Below, in pieces: positions 10,208-22,150 of a DNA stretch of 64,000 nucleotides. Position numbers and translations under genes: made by a program. This stretch comes from Karstenula rhodostoma CBS 690.94 (lineage: Eukaryota > Ascomycota > Dothideomycetes > Pleosporales > Didymosphaeriaceae): NCBI GenBank assembly GCA_010093485.1, contig MU001492.1, forward strand, positions 460,228 to 524,227, read 5' to 3'. The notes under the pieces are model-generated. The model worked only from the letters and a program-made list of their open reading frames with translations. It did no database searches and was not told where the DNA came from. Positions within the stretch are counted from its first letter, which is position 1. Each line of letters begins with the position of its first letter.

Positions 10208-11549
10208 CTGTGACGGAATGAGACAAAGGTTGTTCCCGTTTCTTGAAGGGCGCGCCGTTGGCTTCTTGCAAACACAGGGTAGTTGCACTGGTTTCGTTCA
10301 GCAATGTTACACCTGTAGTCAGAATTTAGTAGGAAGCATCTTTGCGCTCGAACTAAAACTTGATTAAAGATTTCATCCACATAGAGTAACGTGCAGTTTG
10401 AATCTGTTTGGAACGGGAACATCGCGGTATCATCTTCTCTTTTCATTGGCTTTGCGGGAAGGCGAGGCACGCGTGTACTTGTGTGAACAGTCTGAGTTTT
10501 CGCTTAAACAGCGTGCGCATGGGATCGAATTAACTCGTGTTGATAGACATAGACCCAGGGAGAGCAATACGAGTGTGTGGCATTGTCAAGCACGAGACCA
10601 AGTCGAGCGGAATGTTGATCTGCACAACGTGACTTTCCAAGGCTAGTCTGAATACGGACTAGTTTCTGGTGTGCACATTGGTCACCACCTACTATCGAGC
10701 GAGTGTTCCGATGTCACAACCACGACTTCCATCAAAGCCATCAGCATTTGCGGAGAGTCTAGCCCCTTTTCCTAAATTCTGCCGATTTTTCCATTCCAAA
10801 TCCTCACCGGTGTTCCAGAGAGGCAAGGCTTGCGCATTCGAACACTTTTTCATCCGTTCACATGCAATCGATGGCTCCATCGCCTGAACGCCAAGTACCA
10901 GAAGCCGGTATAATCCCTTGTTGCCCGAGGAGACTCTCGCTCAGCCTAGGTGAATCGCAGGCAACAATCACATCCACATCACATTCTCCGTTTGGCGCTT
11001 GCCATTGGCTGCGATGCTTTCACCCAGCCTCGCTTTGCTGATACGGTTCTTCGATTAATACAAGTGTTACAGTGCGGGCTTGATAGTTGTATCGAGGGCG
11101 GTGGCGGAGTGTGCATTAGCGGCCTACCCTTGTTTGACGTACGACCTCATCCGCGAGAACGACGAATCTAAGACTTTGCCAGTTACTACTGAAACTCGAC
11201 GAGCTCGAAACGCTGTGAGAGCCATCAACTTCGCAACGATATCATTTTGTAATGGACCAAGAATATCATAGGTTCTCCTGTAGGGCACTATTCAACATGT
11301 TGAACAAGCATCGGCGGTAACAAGGCTGAAATTACTTCGTGTTGGAGGAAGTCGTATCGCCGTGCCACAATCATTCGTGGATCAACCGTTGGGACCAAGC
11401 CAACTTGGGCGCTTGGTTCCCGTGTGACACACAAGGCGGAAGCAACACCACTCACGCTGCGGATGTCTATAACTTGACAGAGGACCCAGACGGGGTCTCT
11501 TGACTATTGTGTCTGATGCTAGGAATTGTCGGATCTTTGCACACCTCCT
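10208..11549. other. gene-poor stretch
   Basis: About 1.3 kb with only short frames (under 105 codons) on both strands and no recognised motif. It lies between two plus-strand genes and should include the promoter of the membrane protein gene at 11550. Confidence 0.4.
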
Positions 11550-13735
11550 ATGATGGAAGCCACTCATGAACGTTTAAATAGTGTGATCGCAGCAAATCCC
11601 CATCCTAACAACGACGGAAAGGAATTACAAGTCTCTATGATAACCGTCGTCCCCAGTAGCAGCTCTTCATCACCGGCCATCGCTCCCGATGCTACCGACA
11701 CATCTGCCAAGGAAGCTGTATTGCAGCTTCCGGCGCCTTTGCAGCAGGATTGGCAGAAACGTCGCATCCATCGCTGGAAGTCCCCACTCATGATGGTTAT
11801 TTTCTTTCTTGTTGGTCTAGCAATGAGCCTTGCGCATTGCATTTTTTATCCTAGTTTGCAAGGAGAGATCGTGGGGAACTCAGATGCGCAGGAAGAGAAG
11901 ATCAGGCAAGTCGTATTAACATTAACATTGACACAGCAGTTAACCACTCACCAGATTCGGTACTGCTTTCTCGTTCTTAGCCCAGATCAGCCTCGGCGCA
12001 GCGATATGGGCAAGCTACACTCAATGGCTATGGCGCACAGTGAAAAGGAAGGAAATGACCGTGGGGGGATTAAATGCAGCCTTCGGAGCTGATACATCGG
12101 TGCTCTCGCTGCTGAACCTGGAGATGTTACGCAAGCTGCGGATTGGATCTGTGATGGCAGCTTTTGCATGGTACAAATCCTCCGTATCGCCGTCGGAAAG
12201 TGCCGTGCGAAATGAACTGATAATTGACAGGGGGCTTCTCCTTCCACCCTTCTTCACTCCAGCGACGCTTTTTGTGTATCAAAGCTCAAATGTGGAGAGA
12301 ATTGATGGCCTGATGCCATTCCCACATATCGCAAACACTACCCCTAGTGTTGGCTCCGCCTACTCCTACTCACCGCCAGCTCGTCGCGGAAGGATACAGT
12401 TCGTAGACGACGTGAGTCGGATTTTTGTTGGCCCAAGAACAATAGTCTCCTTGATTGCCAGCGCCACTGCATCCCTCGGCGAGATCCTCCCCATCAAATT
12501 GCCATACAATACCTCCAGCCATGAGATCGATTTCTACGCACCCATAGTGCGATGCTTAGATGCCAATGCTACTACCGTTGAGTTGATAGAATCCTTTCGC
12601 GAGCAGGATATGGCAAATGGCGATGGCGTCGTCGTGGAGACGGACAGCGTATACTACGCATTCGTACCCACCTACAACGAGACGGGCGACCTGTATCCGG
12701 TTTTATCACCACGGCTTCAAACGCGATTGAGCGCCACAAACGAGCTTTGGATGACCTTTCTTCGGCCTGTTATCAAGTCGGGGAAAAGGGTTACCGAACG
12801 ACATTTTCAGGTCTGTACATTGCACAACGCTACATACAACTTACGCATTGAACGGGATCGCGACATTCAAAACATCAGCAAATCCTACACGATCAACGAG
12901 CAGGTCCACTACCCTCGCGACAACTCAACCTCGATCTCAAATATGGCCCAGCACGCCTATACAGCCGTCATGTGGGCGCTGTGTGATCAACTAGTTGGAA
13001 AGTTCTCGTGGTACAACAACACGGCATGGGACAAGAATACTTCATTGCCATCACCGTCAGGTGCAGCACAATTTGGAGTGCTTCAGTCGCCGATCCAGCG
13101 CACCAGCCTCTTAGGAAGCTTGGACCTCGATGCCTTCTTTGACCTAGACGAGGCGAATAGACTTTATAAACAGCCGGAGGGTAACGGGTCTCTCAGCCAA
13201 CAACGCTTAATGGACAAAGCGATGGCGAAGAACAGGACATTGGATGTTCTGATTGAAGAGTTAAGCTTCAATATCAGTGTCGGGCTTATGTGGGATCCGC
13301 TCCTCACGTAAATCAATCCTCATTACAGCCTTGATTGCGCAGCTAACTGGTTCCCGCTTTAGGCACACCAAGGTTATCCCTGTCAATATAACGACGCTGG
13401 TAAATCGCTACGCGTACAAGGCGCACGGTCTATTCATCCCGTACGTCCTAGCCAACATCTTCAGTCTGGCGATCGTCATAACTGGCCTCTGGTCTTACAT
13501 TTGCGATGGACCAATGCCAGACAAGAAGTTCCAAGATCTCGTCTCTGCTGCAGAAGATAGTTCAATAGTGCACATCGTCCGGGACCGCAAGCGCAGCGTC
13601 ACTGTGGTTTTCAGAAATGAAAAGCTGGTCCTTCAGGCAGGGAACGGCCTTGACAGCAATGACAAGGCAGGATTACCCACGATGCTAAAGAAGGTCTGGC
13701 ATGGTGGGCGTAGGAAGGTGAGCTGCACGGACTAG
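11550..13735 (+). CDS. large fungal integral membrane protein, unknown
   Basis: Three exons, 11550-11905, 11955-13307 and 13363-13735, encode 693 aa. Intron 1 (49 nt) is GC-AG: AG/GCAAGT donor and CACCAG acceptor. Only this splice gives EEKIRFGTAFSFLAQ, which completes the second membrane span. Intron 2 (55 nt, GTAAAT...GCTAACTGG...TTTAG) joins PLLT to HTKVIPVNITTL. Span 1 is near residue 80 (MVIFFLVGLAMSLAHCIFY), span 2 near 120-145, then a long region with many N-glycosylation sequons, then span 3 (LFIPYVLANIFSLAIVITGLW) near the C-terminus and a cytosolic tail. This pattern is typical of a large family of uncharacterised membrane proteins in Pezizomycotina. ATG 11550 is followed by a second ATG at 11553. 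Confidence 0.78.
11906..11954 (+). other. GC-AG intron
   Basis: Donor GCAAGT after AG, acceptor ACCAG, 49 nt, first intron of the membrane protein gene. No nearby GT donor restores the frame. Confidence 0.75.
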
Positions 13736-14023
13736 GATAGGGCCGATGCTGTGCTTAAGCGATACGGTCGGAGTAGCGACACGGTTCCTGGCCTCCGATC
13801 CGGTCACTGCGCCCACCGCGCATCACTAAGACTCGTGCGATACTACAGATGGCCCTTAGATTGGGCTTTGAAAGGATGGTTATAAGGGTTCAGCAGAGTA
13901 CCGTTGTGATTTCGCCTCTCATCTCGTTGTAGAGCTTCTCCTTTGTCACTGACTGCCATTTATTTGTTTTTCTTCAGATACCCGAATTCCTACTGCGTGT
14001 ACATTTACTATTAGCAATACAGA

Positions 14024-15931
14024 ATGGCTATCCTTTCACGAAGCCTGTGGGCTCTCGCCCCGCTTACTCTCAGTGCATCGGCAGCTTCGTTTCCTCCAAC
14101 ACCTGAAGGCCTGACGGTCATCGAGTCAGAGAAGTTTACGGGCGTCTCAATCTCGTACAAGGAGGTACGTCGCATCGGAACTCCTCATTCAGAATAAATA
14201 TTGACAGTGGGAGACCACAATATGCGAAACCAATGAAGGTGTCAAAGGCTACAGCGGCTATGTCCACCTTCCACCAGCACCAGAACAGAACCGCAACTAT
14301 ACCAGCAATATGTGGTTCTGGTTCTTCGAAGCTCGTAACAACTCTAAAGAAGCCCCTCTCTCAGTCTGGCTTCAAGGAGGCCCCGGCGTACCCTCTTCTA
14401 CGGCAGCAATTGGCGAGAACGGCCCATGCAAGGTCCTCGGCGACTCAAAGTCGACGGAGAACAATCCATGGTCTTGGAACGACAAGGTCAACATGCTATA
14501 CCTCGACCAGCCAATTCAAGTTGGCTTCTCGTATGATACACTTACGAACGGCACAATCGACCTGGTGAAGACGCCTTTCAACTTCGAACCGGCGGACTTT
14601 TCTGATGGCGTGCCGGAGACCAACTTGACTTTTCTCACTGGCACATTCGGCTCCAAAGATAAGAGTAAAGCGTGGAATACAACCATAGCCGGTGCACCGG
14701 TGATGTGGGAGTTCATGCAGGCCTGGATCCAAGAGTGAGTAACCTACATGTCTTACGCCACACCAAGCCCTAACATATCCCCAGGTTTCCCGAATACAAG
14801 TCCCCCACCAACAGCATCAGCTTCTGGGGTGAGTCCTACGGTGGCCACTACGTCCCCGCCTACGCAAACTACTTCGCCGAGCAGAACGAGCGCCTCGCCG
14901 CAAAGAACTGCACCTCGGAAGCCGAAATCCAGATCCCAATCGACACGGTCGGGCTGATCAACGCTTGCATCGACAACAGCATCCAAACCCCCTTCTACCC
15001 CGAGTTCGCCATGAACAACACCTACGGCATCCGCGCCATCAACGAGTCCTACTACGCGTCCGCCATCGCCGCCATCCCCACCTGCCAAAACCTCAGCGCA
15101 ACCTGCGTCGCGCTCTCCGACGCCCACGACCCACAGGGCTACGGCAACGTCTCGGCAGTCAACAAAGCCTGCCTCACGGCCTATACCTACTGCTTCACCA
15201 CCCTCCACGACGGCTTCAACGCCAGCATCAACTACTTCGACATCGCCGCGCCCAAGTACCCCATCGCCTTCCCCTCCAAGTCGCCTGCAGGCTACCTCAA
15301 CAGCGCAGAGGTCCAATCCGCGCTCGGCGTCCCCCTCAACTTCACCGGCAACTCTGTCCCCATCTCAGAGGGCTTCTTCGTGACGGGCGACTTCGCCCGC
15401 GGCCACGGGCTCGCAGCTCTGCGCAGTTTGCTCGCAAAGGGCGCGAATGTCGCTCTCGTCTACGGAGACAGAGACTACCAGTGCAACTGGATGGGCGGCG
15501 AAGCCATCGGCGCCGCCCTGGCCCCCGGCGCCGCGGGCTACTCCACCGCGGGCTACGCGCCCATCGAGACGAATGCGTCTTACGTCGGCGGTCTGGTGAG
15601 GCAGGCGGGAAAACTGAGCTTCTCGCGCGTCTTCCAGGCTGGGCACGAGGTGCCGTTTTACCAGCCCGAGACTGCGCTGGCCATCTTCAACCGCGTGATG
15701 TTTGGCGCGGATGTGGCGACGGGGACGGCGGCGGCGGCTGGGTATGTGTCGGAGGGGGAGGCGGAGGCGTGGAGCGAGAGCGAGAGCGAGAGCGAGATGC
15801 CGCCGCCTGAGGAGGAGGCCAGGTGCTATGTGTGGGATATCTTGGAGACGTGTACGCCGGATGAGGTGGCGGTGTTGGCGGGTGGGAAGGCGGTTACGGA
15901 GGACTTTGTTCTTGTTGGGGAGGTGGAGTAG
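14024..15931 (+). CDS. serine carboxypeptidase, peptidase family S10, secreted
   Basis: Removes C-terminal residues from peptides; secreted or vacuolar. Exons 14024-14164, 14208-14734 and 14785-15931 encode 604 aa; the introns are 43 nt (GTACGT...TTGACAG) and 50 nt (GTGAGT...CCCCAG). A signal peptide starts at residue 1 (MAILSRSLWALAPLTLSASA). The S10 fold shows in order PLSVWLQGGPG, ENGPC, NPWSWN, LYLDQPIQVGFSYD, the nucleophile motif GESYGGHY (Ser about 237), VALVYGDRDYQCNW (Asp about 451) and FQAGHEVPFYQPE (His about 509). All three catalytic residues are present. The last 70 residues are an acidic low-complexity tail, including a Ser-Glu run encoded by a GAGAGC microsatellite near 15770-15796, followed by a conserved-looking CYVWDILETC segment. 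Confidence 0.93.
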
Positions 15932-16527
15932 GGGCGGGGACGGGGTTTGGGGTCGTTGTTCACGGGTTACACGTTGGCTCGCAGACATACTTTTAAAGTA
16001 TAATTTGGGTCATGGTCTTGTGCTCATGGTTTTTCTCGTGCTATGTCTGAACGAGCGAAAAAACCGCTTCGCTACGCTTGGACTATCTTCAGTCGGACGC
16101 GTAAGATGCGCAGTGTTCTCTTCATCGCCTCGATCTTTCTGGTCGACACGTCCCCCCTTCCATGCCCCCATGACCGTTCCCATTTCAGATCATCTGCTGT
16201 TCCACCATCTCATGTTGAGAATCTTTCGTCCAACCTGACTATGACGCTTTACATCGACAGTCACACCTCCCCAACGCCTACCCCGCGCGTGCTTCAACCC
16301 TGGCGCCCACCTGGGGCCTTTTCAGGGTCTCTCAGCACCTGAACGAAGCGGTGATTAGCGGTCACACGTATGACGAGACGTCTCTACCACTCAAGGATAG
16401 GTAGAACTTCGTGGTCCCAGCCAGTGGAACACCCGTCGCCTAAGTCAAGGCACATCCCGCCCTGCATCGATGGCTTGACTCCCCGCTTATGGCTGAATGA
16501 ATCGATGACAACCAGCAGAGTCATACC
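15932..16527. other. intergenic between convergent genes
   Basis: About 600 bases between the 3' ends of the carboxypeptidase and histidine kinase genes. Only short frames are present, with nothing recognised. Confidence 0.4.
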
Positions 16528-19500
16528 TCACACTTTGGAACCCGGAAACCAATCTTTGATACCGCGATCCAACACCTTCGGTCCCACCGGTTTGACGAAG
16601 AAATCATCCGCCCCGGCCTCTTTACTCAGCATCCTATCTTGCAGCGAGTCCTGACCCGTGACAATGACAATAGTAGTCTTAGGCCATCCATTGGCCTCTT
16701 CCAATCCCCTTATCTGACGCGTTGCTTCGACGCCGTCGCAGTTCGGCATTTGCAGATCCATGAGAACAAGTGCGATCGGTTCGACATCGGTAGGGACGGA
16801 GTTAGGTGTAAAGGCAGCGGTTTGGTGCAGGCGCAAGGCTTGTACAGCTTTGAGGCCATCTGTTGCGGCGAGGTGGGGGATGCCGCGGCGTCGGCAATAC
16901 ATTTCTAGGTAGAGGAGATTGATGGCGTTGTCGTCTACTATCAAGGTCGTAGGCTTTGTTGGTTGCTTGGGAAGAGACGGGGAGGGCGTCTCCAAGTGCA
17001 ATGTCTGCAGAGATACAGCGAGCGTGTCAGTGTTTGCTGGGAAGGTCGGTCCGGATGTGAGCGAGGTCGAACTCAGCGGCGTCGGGATGTCTGATGTGTT
17101 ATTTGAGGTGGCGATAAGCTTGGCATTCTCGATGGTTTCCGTTGAGACTTGGACTTCGGGCGAATGCTTCAGGGCTTCCAGCTCGGCGCATATACTTTGG
17201 GCTTCACTGCATGCTTGTTCGAGTATGTTCGATAGAAAAGGACCTTTCACGTAGACAATCTCCTTGTCTCTTCGAATATGGTCCCCTTCAAGCATCAGTG
17301 GGTGATACGCGGAATCGTGTATCAGGCAGATGCCAGCTTTTCCAGATTGTAGTTGTGGCGGACTTTGTTGATAGTGGGAATCAGTAGAGTGCTCGAAGAT
17401 GTAAACGGAACCGTCAGCAGTTCTCGACTGGCTATGACCACGGTGGAGGAGATAGCGAACGAAAAAGCTGCTCAGCGATGTAGGGTTGGGCGAGGACGGG
17501 GTGTCGAAAGCAAACAATGTGTTTTCGGCCTTAATCATCCTCCGATGCGAGGCTGATAAGGAGCTAATGCAGGTTGGGCGGGCAAAGGTAGCTCTGAAGT
17601 GCGAATCCTTTCCGATTTCCGATCTGACCAGTGTTACCTCCCCGTTCATTATTCTGGCTAATCGGCAAGCTACAGTCAGCCCAAGTCCGGCTCCCGTCGT
17701 ATGCGCATCGACCTTTTCGTACGCACTGAAGATGTTTCTATGGTCGCTCGAAGGAATCCCTTTACCAGTATCTTCTATGTCGATAATGAGAGACTCGTGA
17801 TGATCGGTAACGGCCGTGGTGATGCAAACAACACCACCTTCAGCTGCTTGAATAGCATTAGTGACAAGAGGTTGAATGCAGTCGACGAACAGCCGCATGT
17901 CCAGAGCTAGACTGTCGAGATCTTCAGGGAAACGATGCTCGAACATAATGGACGGCCTCCTTGAGAATCGATCCAGATTGGATTGAAGAACCTCGTTCAA
18001 CAAGGCTGTTTCAATCTCATTTATGTGATGTGGTGCAATGATGCGCTCTGCTTGTGCGATGTCGGTCCATCGATTGAGATTGATCAGACTGTTAACAGTG
18101 GATATTAGTTCGCGTGCTGAGCTTCGTATTGTCTTGATGAATGTTTTGGGATCTGTGTGGTCACCATTAAGACTTGAAGTCGCGGATCCCCGTCGCGACC
18201 CTGAGGCCGTCTCCGGTACACCGAGTTCCTCGGCAAGTAAGTCAACCGAGCCTAAGATTCCATGGATGGGTGTTCGAAGTTGATGTGTGATGCCGCGAAG
18301 GAAGTTGTCCTTAGCACTCAAGGCTTCTCTAAGAGCAAGGCTTTGCCAGCCTCGGCTCAGCATCTGGGCAGCCAAATGGAGAAAGGAGGAGTCGATATCG
18401 TCAAACACGATGCGAAAGTCCTTCGACCCCACTACTAGGTATGTCGGGATGCGCTGGCTTGCACATTGCACTGCCACAGCCCTTACGACTCGGGGGGCGA
18501 CAGGATCCAGATGGTTGAACTGCTCAATCAGGTAGTCGAAGTATTCGCCATCTTCCCACAGACCGTGTTCGATTTGATCCACAGGAAATTCGGTGCCTCC
18601 GTCGAGGATAAGCTGACCGTCAGTGGACGTATGAATGCTGACAACAGCCTGAGGGTAAATCTTTCTCAACATGTCTAGAACAATGCCTTCAAAGTTTTCG
18701 TCGACGTCGACCTGCTTTTGCGCAACGGCGAGCAGCTCCATCATTTTTCGGCGTTCTCGCTGTCGTCTCGCTCTCATACTGTAGATTATATCTGCCACGA
18801 TCCAATCTGCGAGGCGAGCCAGAGACATTTGTTCGGCTTTGGTGAGCGGAGGCTGTTCCGAATTGGATGCGATACAGAGGGAGCCGAACGCTACGTGTTG
18901 CTCTTGCCCGAACTCTGTTTCAAACCGCAGGGGAACTCCAGCATAAGCCCGTAATCCACCTTGCTCAACGTGTGGTGACTTCTTGAATCTCCAGTCATCT
19001 GCCATGTTTGTCAAGTTGAAGATTTTACCTGGCGGCTGATTGACAGTGTGCGCGCAGGTACTCTCGCGTCGCGGTAGCACCGCCAAAGGCAGCCCGACGG
19101 TGCATATGCGCGTATACGTGTTATGATCCAGGAGACCAACGATGGCGAACTCCCAACCCACCGTCTCTTGAGCGAGATGAACCTTCTCCTGCACACGAGA
19201 AACAAGTTCCCTATCTTCGACGATACCACGCGTATAGTAAAACAACATCGTCAAGCGCAACCTTTCGTTGCGCGTCAGAAGCGGAAAGAGATAGCGGTCC
19301 GCAATACATGATGTCGCCAGGCCCTCGTCAGGAACAAGCGCAGGGCCCCAGGTATCCTTCGTAGAAGGGTATATATCTCTTGCTATTGCTGCCGACCAGG
19401 CGTCAAGTGCTTTGTTTGCATTTTGGGGATCGAGGATGGGCCCCACCTCAACGGGCCGCGTGCTCGGTGAGGGAGGTTGGTAATCCGTATGAAGAACCGC

Positions 19501-19551
19501 TGCATCGGCTTTGGGAAAGAAGGACGCACGTGTGCCAGCGTCCGAGGACAT
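16528..19551 (-). CDS. GAF-domain hybrid histidine kinase
   Basis: Cytosolic two-component sensor of 1007 aa in one exon; no membrane spans. A GAF-like domain covers about residues 110-280 (including AGVPLRFETEFG and AFGSLCI). The phosphoacceptor H-box is FLRGITHQLRTPIHG (His about 420). The HATPase region shows an N-box-like PLVTNAIQAA, then DIEDTGKGIP and GAGLGLTVACRLA. A C-terminal receiver has LVLMDLQMPNCDGVEA (phosphoacceptor Asp about 931) and FFVKPVG (Lys about 986). Between kinase and receiver lies a segment of about 150 residues with a divergent fold and a low-complexity linker. The architecture implies autophosphorylation, internal transfer to the receiver, then an Ypd1-type phosphotransfer protein. 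There is no phytochrome PHY domain, so it is not a group VIII photoreceptor. Signal unknown. Confidence 0.9.
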   Translation of the reverse strand: MSSDAGTRASFFPKADAAVLHTDYQPPSPSTRPVEVGPILDPQNANKALDAWSAAIARDIYPSTKDTWGPALVPDEGLATSCIADRYLFPLLTRNERLRLTMLFYYTRGIVEDRELVSRVQEKVHLAQETVGWEFAIVGLLDHNTYTRICTVGLPLAVLPRRESTCAHTVNQPPGKIFNLTNMADDWRFKKSPHVEQGGLRAYAGVPLRFETEFGQEQHVAFGSLCIASNSEQPPLTKAEQMSLARLADWIVADIIYSMRARRQRERRKMMELLAVAQKQVDVDENFEGIVLDMLRKIYPQAVVSIHTSTDGQLILDGGTEFPVDQIEHGLWEDGEYFDYLIEQFNHLDPVAPRVVRAVAVQCASQRIPTYLVVGSKDFRIVFDDIDSSFLHLAAQMLSRGWQSLALREALSAKDNFLRGITHQLRTPIHGILGSVDLLAEELGVPETASGSRRGSATSSLNGDHTDPKTFIKTIRSSARELISTVNSLINLNRWTDIAQAERIIAPHHINEIETALLNEVLQSNLDRFSRRPSIMFEHRFPEDLDSLALDMRLFVDCIQPLVTNAIQAAEGGVVCITTAVTDHHESLIIDIEDTGKGIPSSDHRNIFSAYEKVDAHTTGAGLGLTVACRLARIMNGEVTLVRSEIGKDSHFRATFARPTCISSLSASHRRMIKAENTLFAFDTPSSPNPTSLSSFFVRYLLHRGHSQSRTADGSVYIFEHSTDSHYQQSPPQLQSGKAGICLIHDSAYHPLMLEGDHIRRDKEIVYVKGPFLSNILEQACSEAQSICAELEALKHSPEVQVSTETIENAKLIATSNNTSDIPTPLSSTSLTSGPTFPANTDTLAVSLQTLHLETPSPSLPKQPTKPTTLIVDDNAINLLYLEMYCRRRGIPHLAATDGLKAVQALRLHQTAAFTPNSVPTDVEPIALVLMDLQMPNCDGVEATRQIRGLEEANGWPKTTIVIVTGQDSLQDRMLSKEAGADDFFVKPVGPKVLDRGIKDWFPGSKV

Positions 19552-21116
19552 GACTGTCGGCTAGGCAAGTGGGCATCGACGATGAAGAGACTACTGTCGA
19601 ATTCTTCTGTAGTATTGGAGTGGCTCAGCTTTCCCACCGTTTGCCGATTTGGGTTAAGTGTGCCTGCACCATCCAGTGGCGGAGTCGGGCCCCGGTGTTC
19701 TAGATCCTCCAAACGTTATACCCAGGTTCCGGCACGTTCGTTAACTTTCCAGCTGCAGAGAGGGCGAAAAAAATAGAGTCACAACTGCGCAGGGGTTTTC
19801 CGCAGTGAAATCCCCCGTCGGTACGCGTTATATCCGGTGGAGATTGATTTCCATCTCTGTCTGCCCCGTAATTTGGCTAACTTATTCCTCCGTGTCCGCG
19901 AATAAAAACCAATCGATGTACCGCAAAATCTGGGATGAAAGCGTTTTGCTAGGCTCAATTGGGAGTATAGAGCAGCCAATTAGATACTAATATTTAGCCC
20001 CATAGCCCTCTTTTTATCTCTACTGTGATACTTCAGTCAGAATTGAGACTGATTGGCTGATTGGCTGATTGGCTCTCCCAATTGAGCCTAGCAAAACGCT
20101 TTTATCCCAGATTTTGCGGTATATTTTCCCGAGGTCCTCATGTGAGCACATGACACCAATCGTATATCTTTATGAGCGAAACCAAAAGGTACCGATCGCG
20201 CGCTCCGAACAAGACATTCGGATTGAGAGTTTTAGACCGCCAAAGGGCCGACCCAACCGTGAGTTCCGCGCGTAGTCGACGACTGACAGCTGACGATGCG
20301 AATGCGTGTCGGCGCGGTTTTTCACGGCAACTTGGGAAATTGCTATGCAGGGTTAGCCATGTTCTACAGCGAAGATCAAAACACTGGAACAAGCGCGCCA
20401 AAACTGACAGCCAAAGCGAACGATCCTGCTGCGATGGTCTTCTGGGGTGGTGTTCTTACTAAGCCTAATCGCCAGGTGGAATTGTGCAACGGTTGTAGCG
20501 GGAGGGCTACGGGCGCTATGTGGGTCCGAGTGCGGGTAACGGCTACCTGACCGCTAGATTCTTTGTCGCCCCTCCATTGTTACTCTCATCGCAAGCCACT
20601 ATCTGCATATAATTCGATCACATATAAGGAAATGACCTGGTCGAGGAGGTAGTGTACATCAAACTCAACAATTTAATGGATTTGACGGCTAACACGCACC
20701 TTGAAGTGGTTACGCACTGCCTAAGGTCCATCGAGTTGATTCGACCTTTGCGACGTCAAGATCGAAAATGTATCCAAGAACCATTCATGCAATGCCACAT
20801 CGGAAAGGAGAAACCTGGCCAATGACATATCTTTCTCGCCCGACTCCAGCAACGAAGCCTGACGATGCTCTAAGCATCCAGCTCATCATGCGATGTTACG
20901 TTTGTGGTCTGCAGAAAATTAGCCGGCTAATGACCATGATACCATGGGATGTGACTTACAATCTCAACAGCAAGGTTTCGCCTGTGGTATTTCTCAACCA
21001 GCCATCTTACGATACCCCATACTCTCGCCTCCTCCCTCGTCTCCTCCTCTGATCTAACGGTATCGGACTCGGATTTCTTTACGATAGTGATGGTAATCTA
21101 AAGCACAGGTGCTACG
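19552..21116. other. gene-poor stretch with one MITE
   Basis: About 1.6 kb from the start of the histidine kinase gene (minus strand) to the end of the next minus-strand gene. Apart from the element at 19921-20119, only short frames without recognised motifs are seen. Confidence 0.4.
19921..20119. mobile_element. MITE, 199 bp, TA-flanked, 45-bp terminal inverted repeats
   Basis: Left arm 19921-19965 starts CCGCAAAATCTGGGAT and right arm 20075-20119 is its inverted copy with one mismatch. TA dinucleotides flank both ends (19919-19920 and 20120-20121), as expected for a Tc1/mariner or pogo-type target duplication. The 109-bp centre has no coding capacity and holds three tandem copies of GATTGGCT (20050-20073). 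Confidence 0.85.
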
Positions 21117-22150
21117 TCAGTAAAAGTAGGCATGTAGCAAGGAATTTGCGTCCTCGCGCAATACTCGCCAAAAGAACTGTATAGATTGAAATGTCACGAC
21201 ACGAGATCCAGGGGGTACGTGTTTACTGACCTTCTCGATGTGCTTCAGCGTAAGAAGCTGGCGAAAAGAATGGTTCTCTAGGAAAGCTTTCTTATCCAAT
21301 TTGAACGGCAGGTTGGACTCCTTGTACCGGTGAATCGAGGGGAATTCGTCGATGCTGAACCTGAGCCACACATGGCGGAGATTGTGGCACTCCTTGAGGA
21401 GCTGAGGACCGGCGAAAAGGGGTGTAAGAGTCGCGGCGGCGTAGTAGCGCAGTGAGTATACATAACTGAACGTAGCAGTCGCCTGCAGGAAGAAGTATAG
21501 ACCGTAGGCGGTATATGCTTCTCGTATCACAATATCGACTAGGACATGATTAGCAAGCCAGCATCGACATGAAGAGATGCACTCACTGTGACGGAGAAAC
21601 ATCGGAAGGCTCTCGAGGAAGAAGTCGTCATTGACATGGCACATGGGTGGTAGCCATTCGTGTACCCGCTCACTGATGTCAGCAGCCTCGATCAACCTGC
21701 CATGGCAGCGGACATAGTCCAAGGCTGCGAAAGCGAACACCTCTCTGTATCACAGTCAGCTAACTGGACTCAAAATAGCGAACAGGTGGAACATCGCATG
21801 CTTCCTGGCATCGTGAGCCTGCGATAAATAAGCAAAAGAATCGGAACATCCGGCAAAGGTATTGTTGACATGGTGCGCGTGTTTACACGGGTTGTCGCTG
21901 AGCAAGTCGGTAGCGTAGAGTCAGTCCAACACACACACGTGCTGCAAGACTAACTTGGCTCCCAAACAAGCATATCGTGGCAGCGTTTGCACGTGGGAGA
22001 ACAGTCCGTTCATTGTGTGATGCTGTTGGGGCTTGCTTACTGTCGGAGCTCGAGAGGCAGGCATTTGAGGATGTTGCCTTTGGCTAGCGCTTTCGCGTAC
22101 TCGCTGGGTGGTGCTTTCTTCTTCAACGTCTGGTCGTTGGTCGATGCCAT
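21117..22150 (-). CDS. uncharacterised protein, F-box-like N-terminus
   Basis: Not recognised as a whole. A four-exon model on the minus strand (22041-22150, 21587-21744, 21231-21538, 21117-21176) gives 211 aa. Introns: 296 nt (GTAAGC...GATACAG), 48 nt (GTGAGT...GCTAATCATGTCCTAG) and 54 nt (GTCAGT...CTATACAG). The 48- and 54-nt introns are multiples of three and leave the frame open if retained, so they are inferred from splice sites only. The start MASTNDQTLKKK is followed by LKCLPLELRQEVFAFA, which resembles the opening of F-box-like domains in Pleosporales hypothetical proteins. The rest is helical and Leu/Phe/His-rich. The long first intron may hide another exon. Confidence 0.5.
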
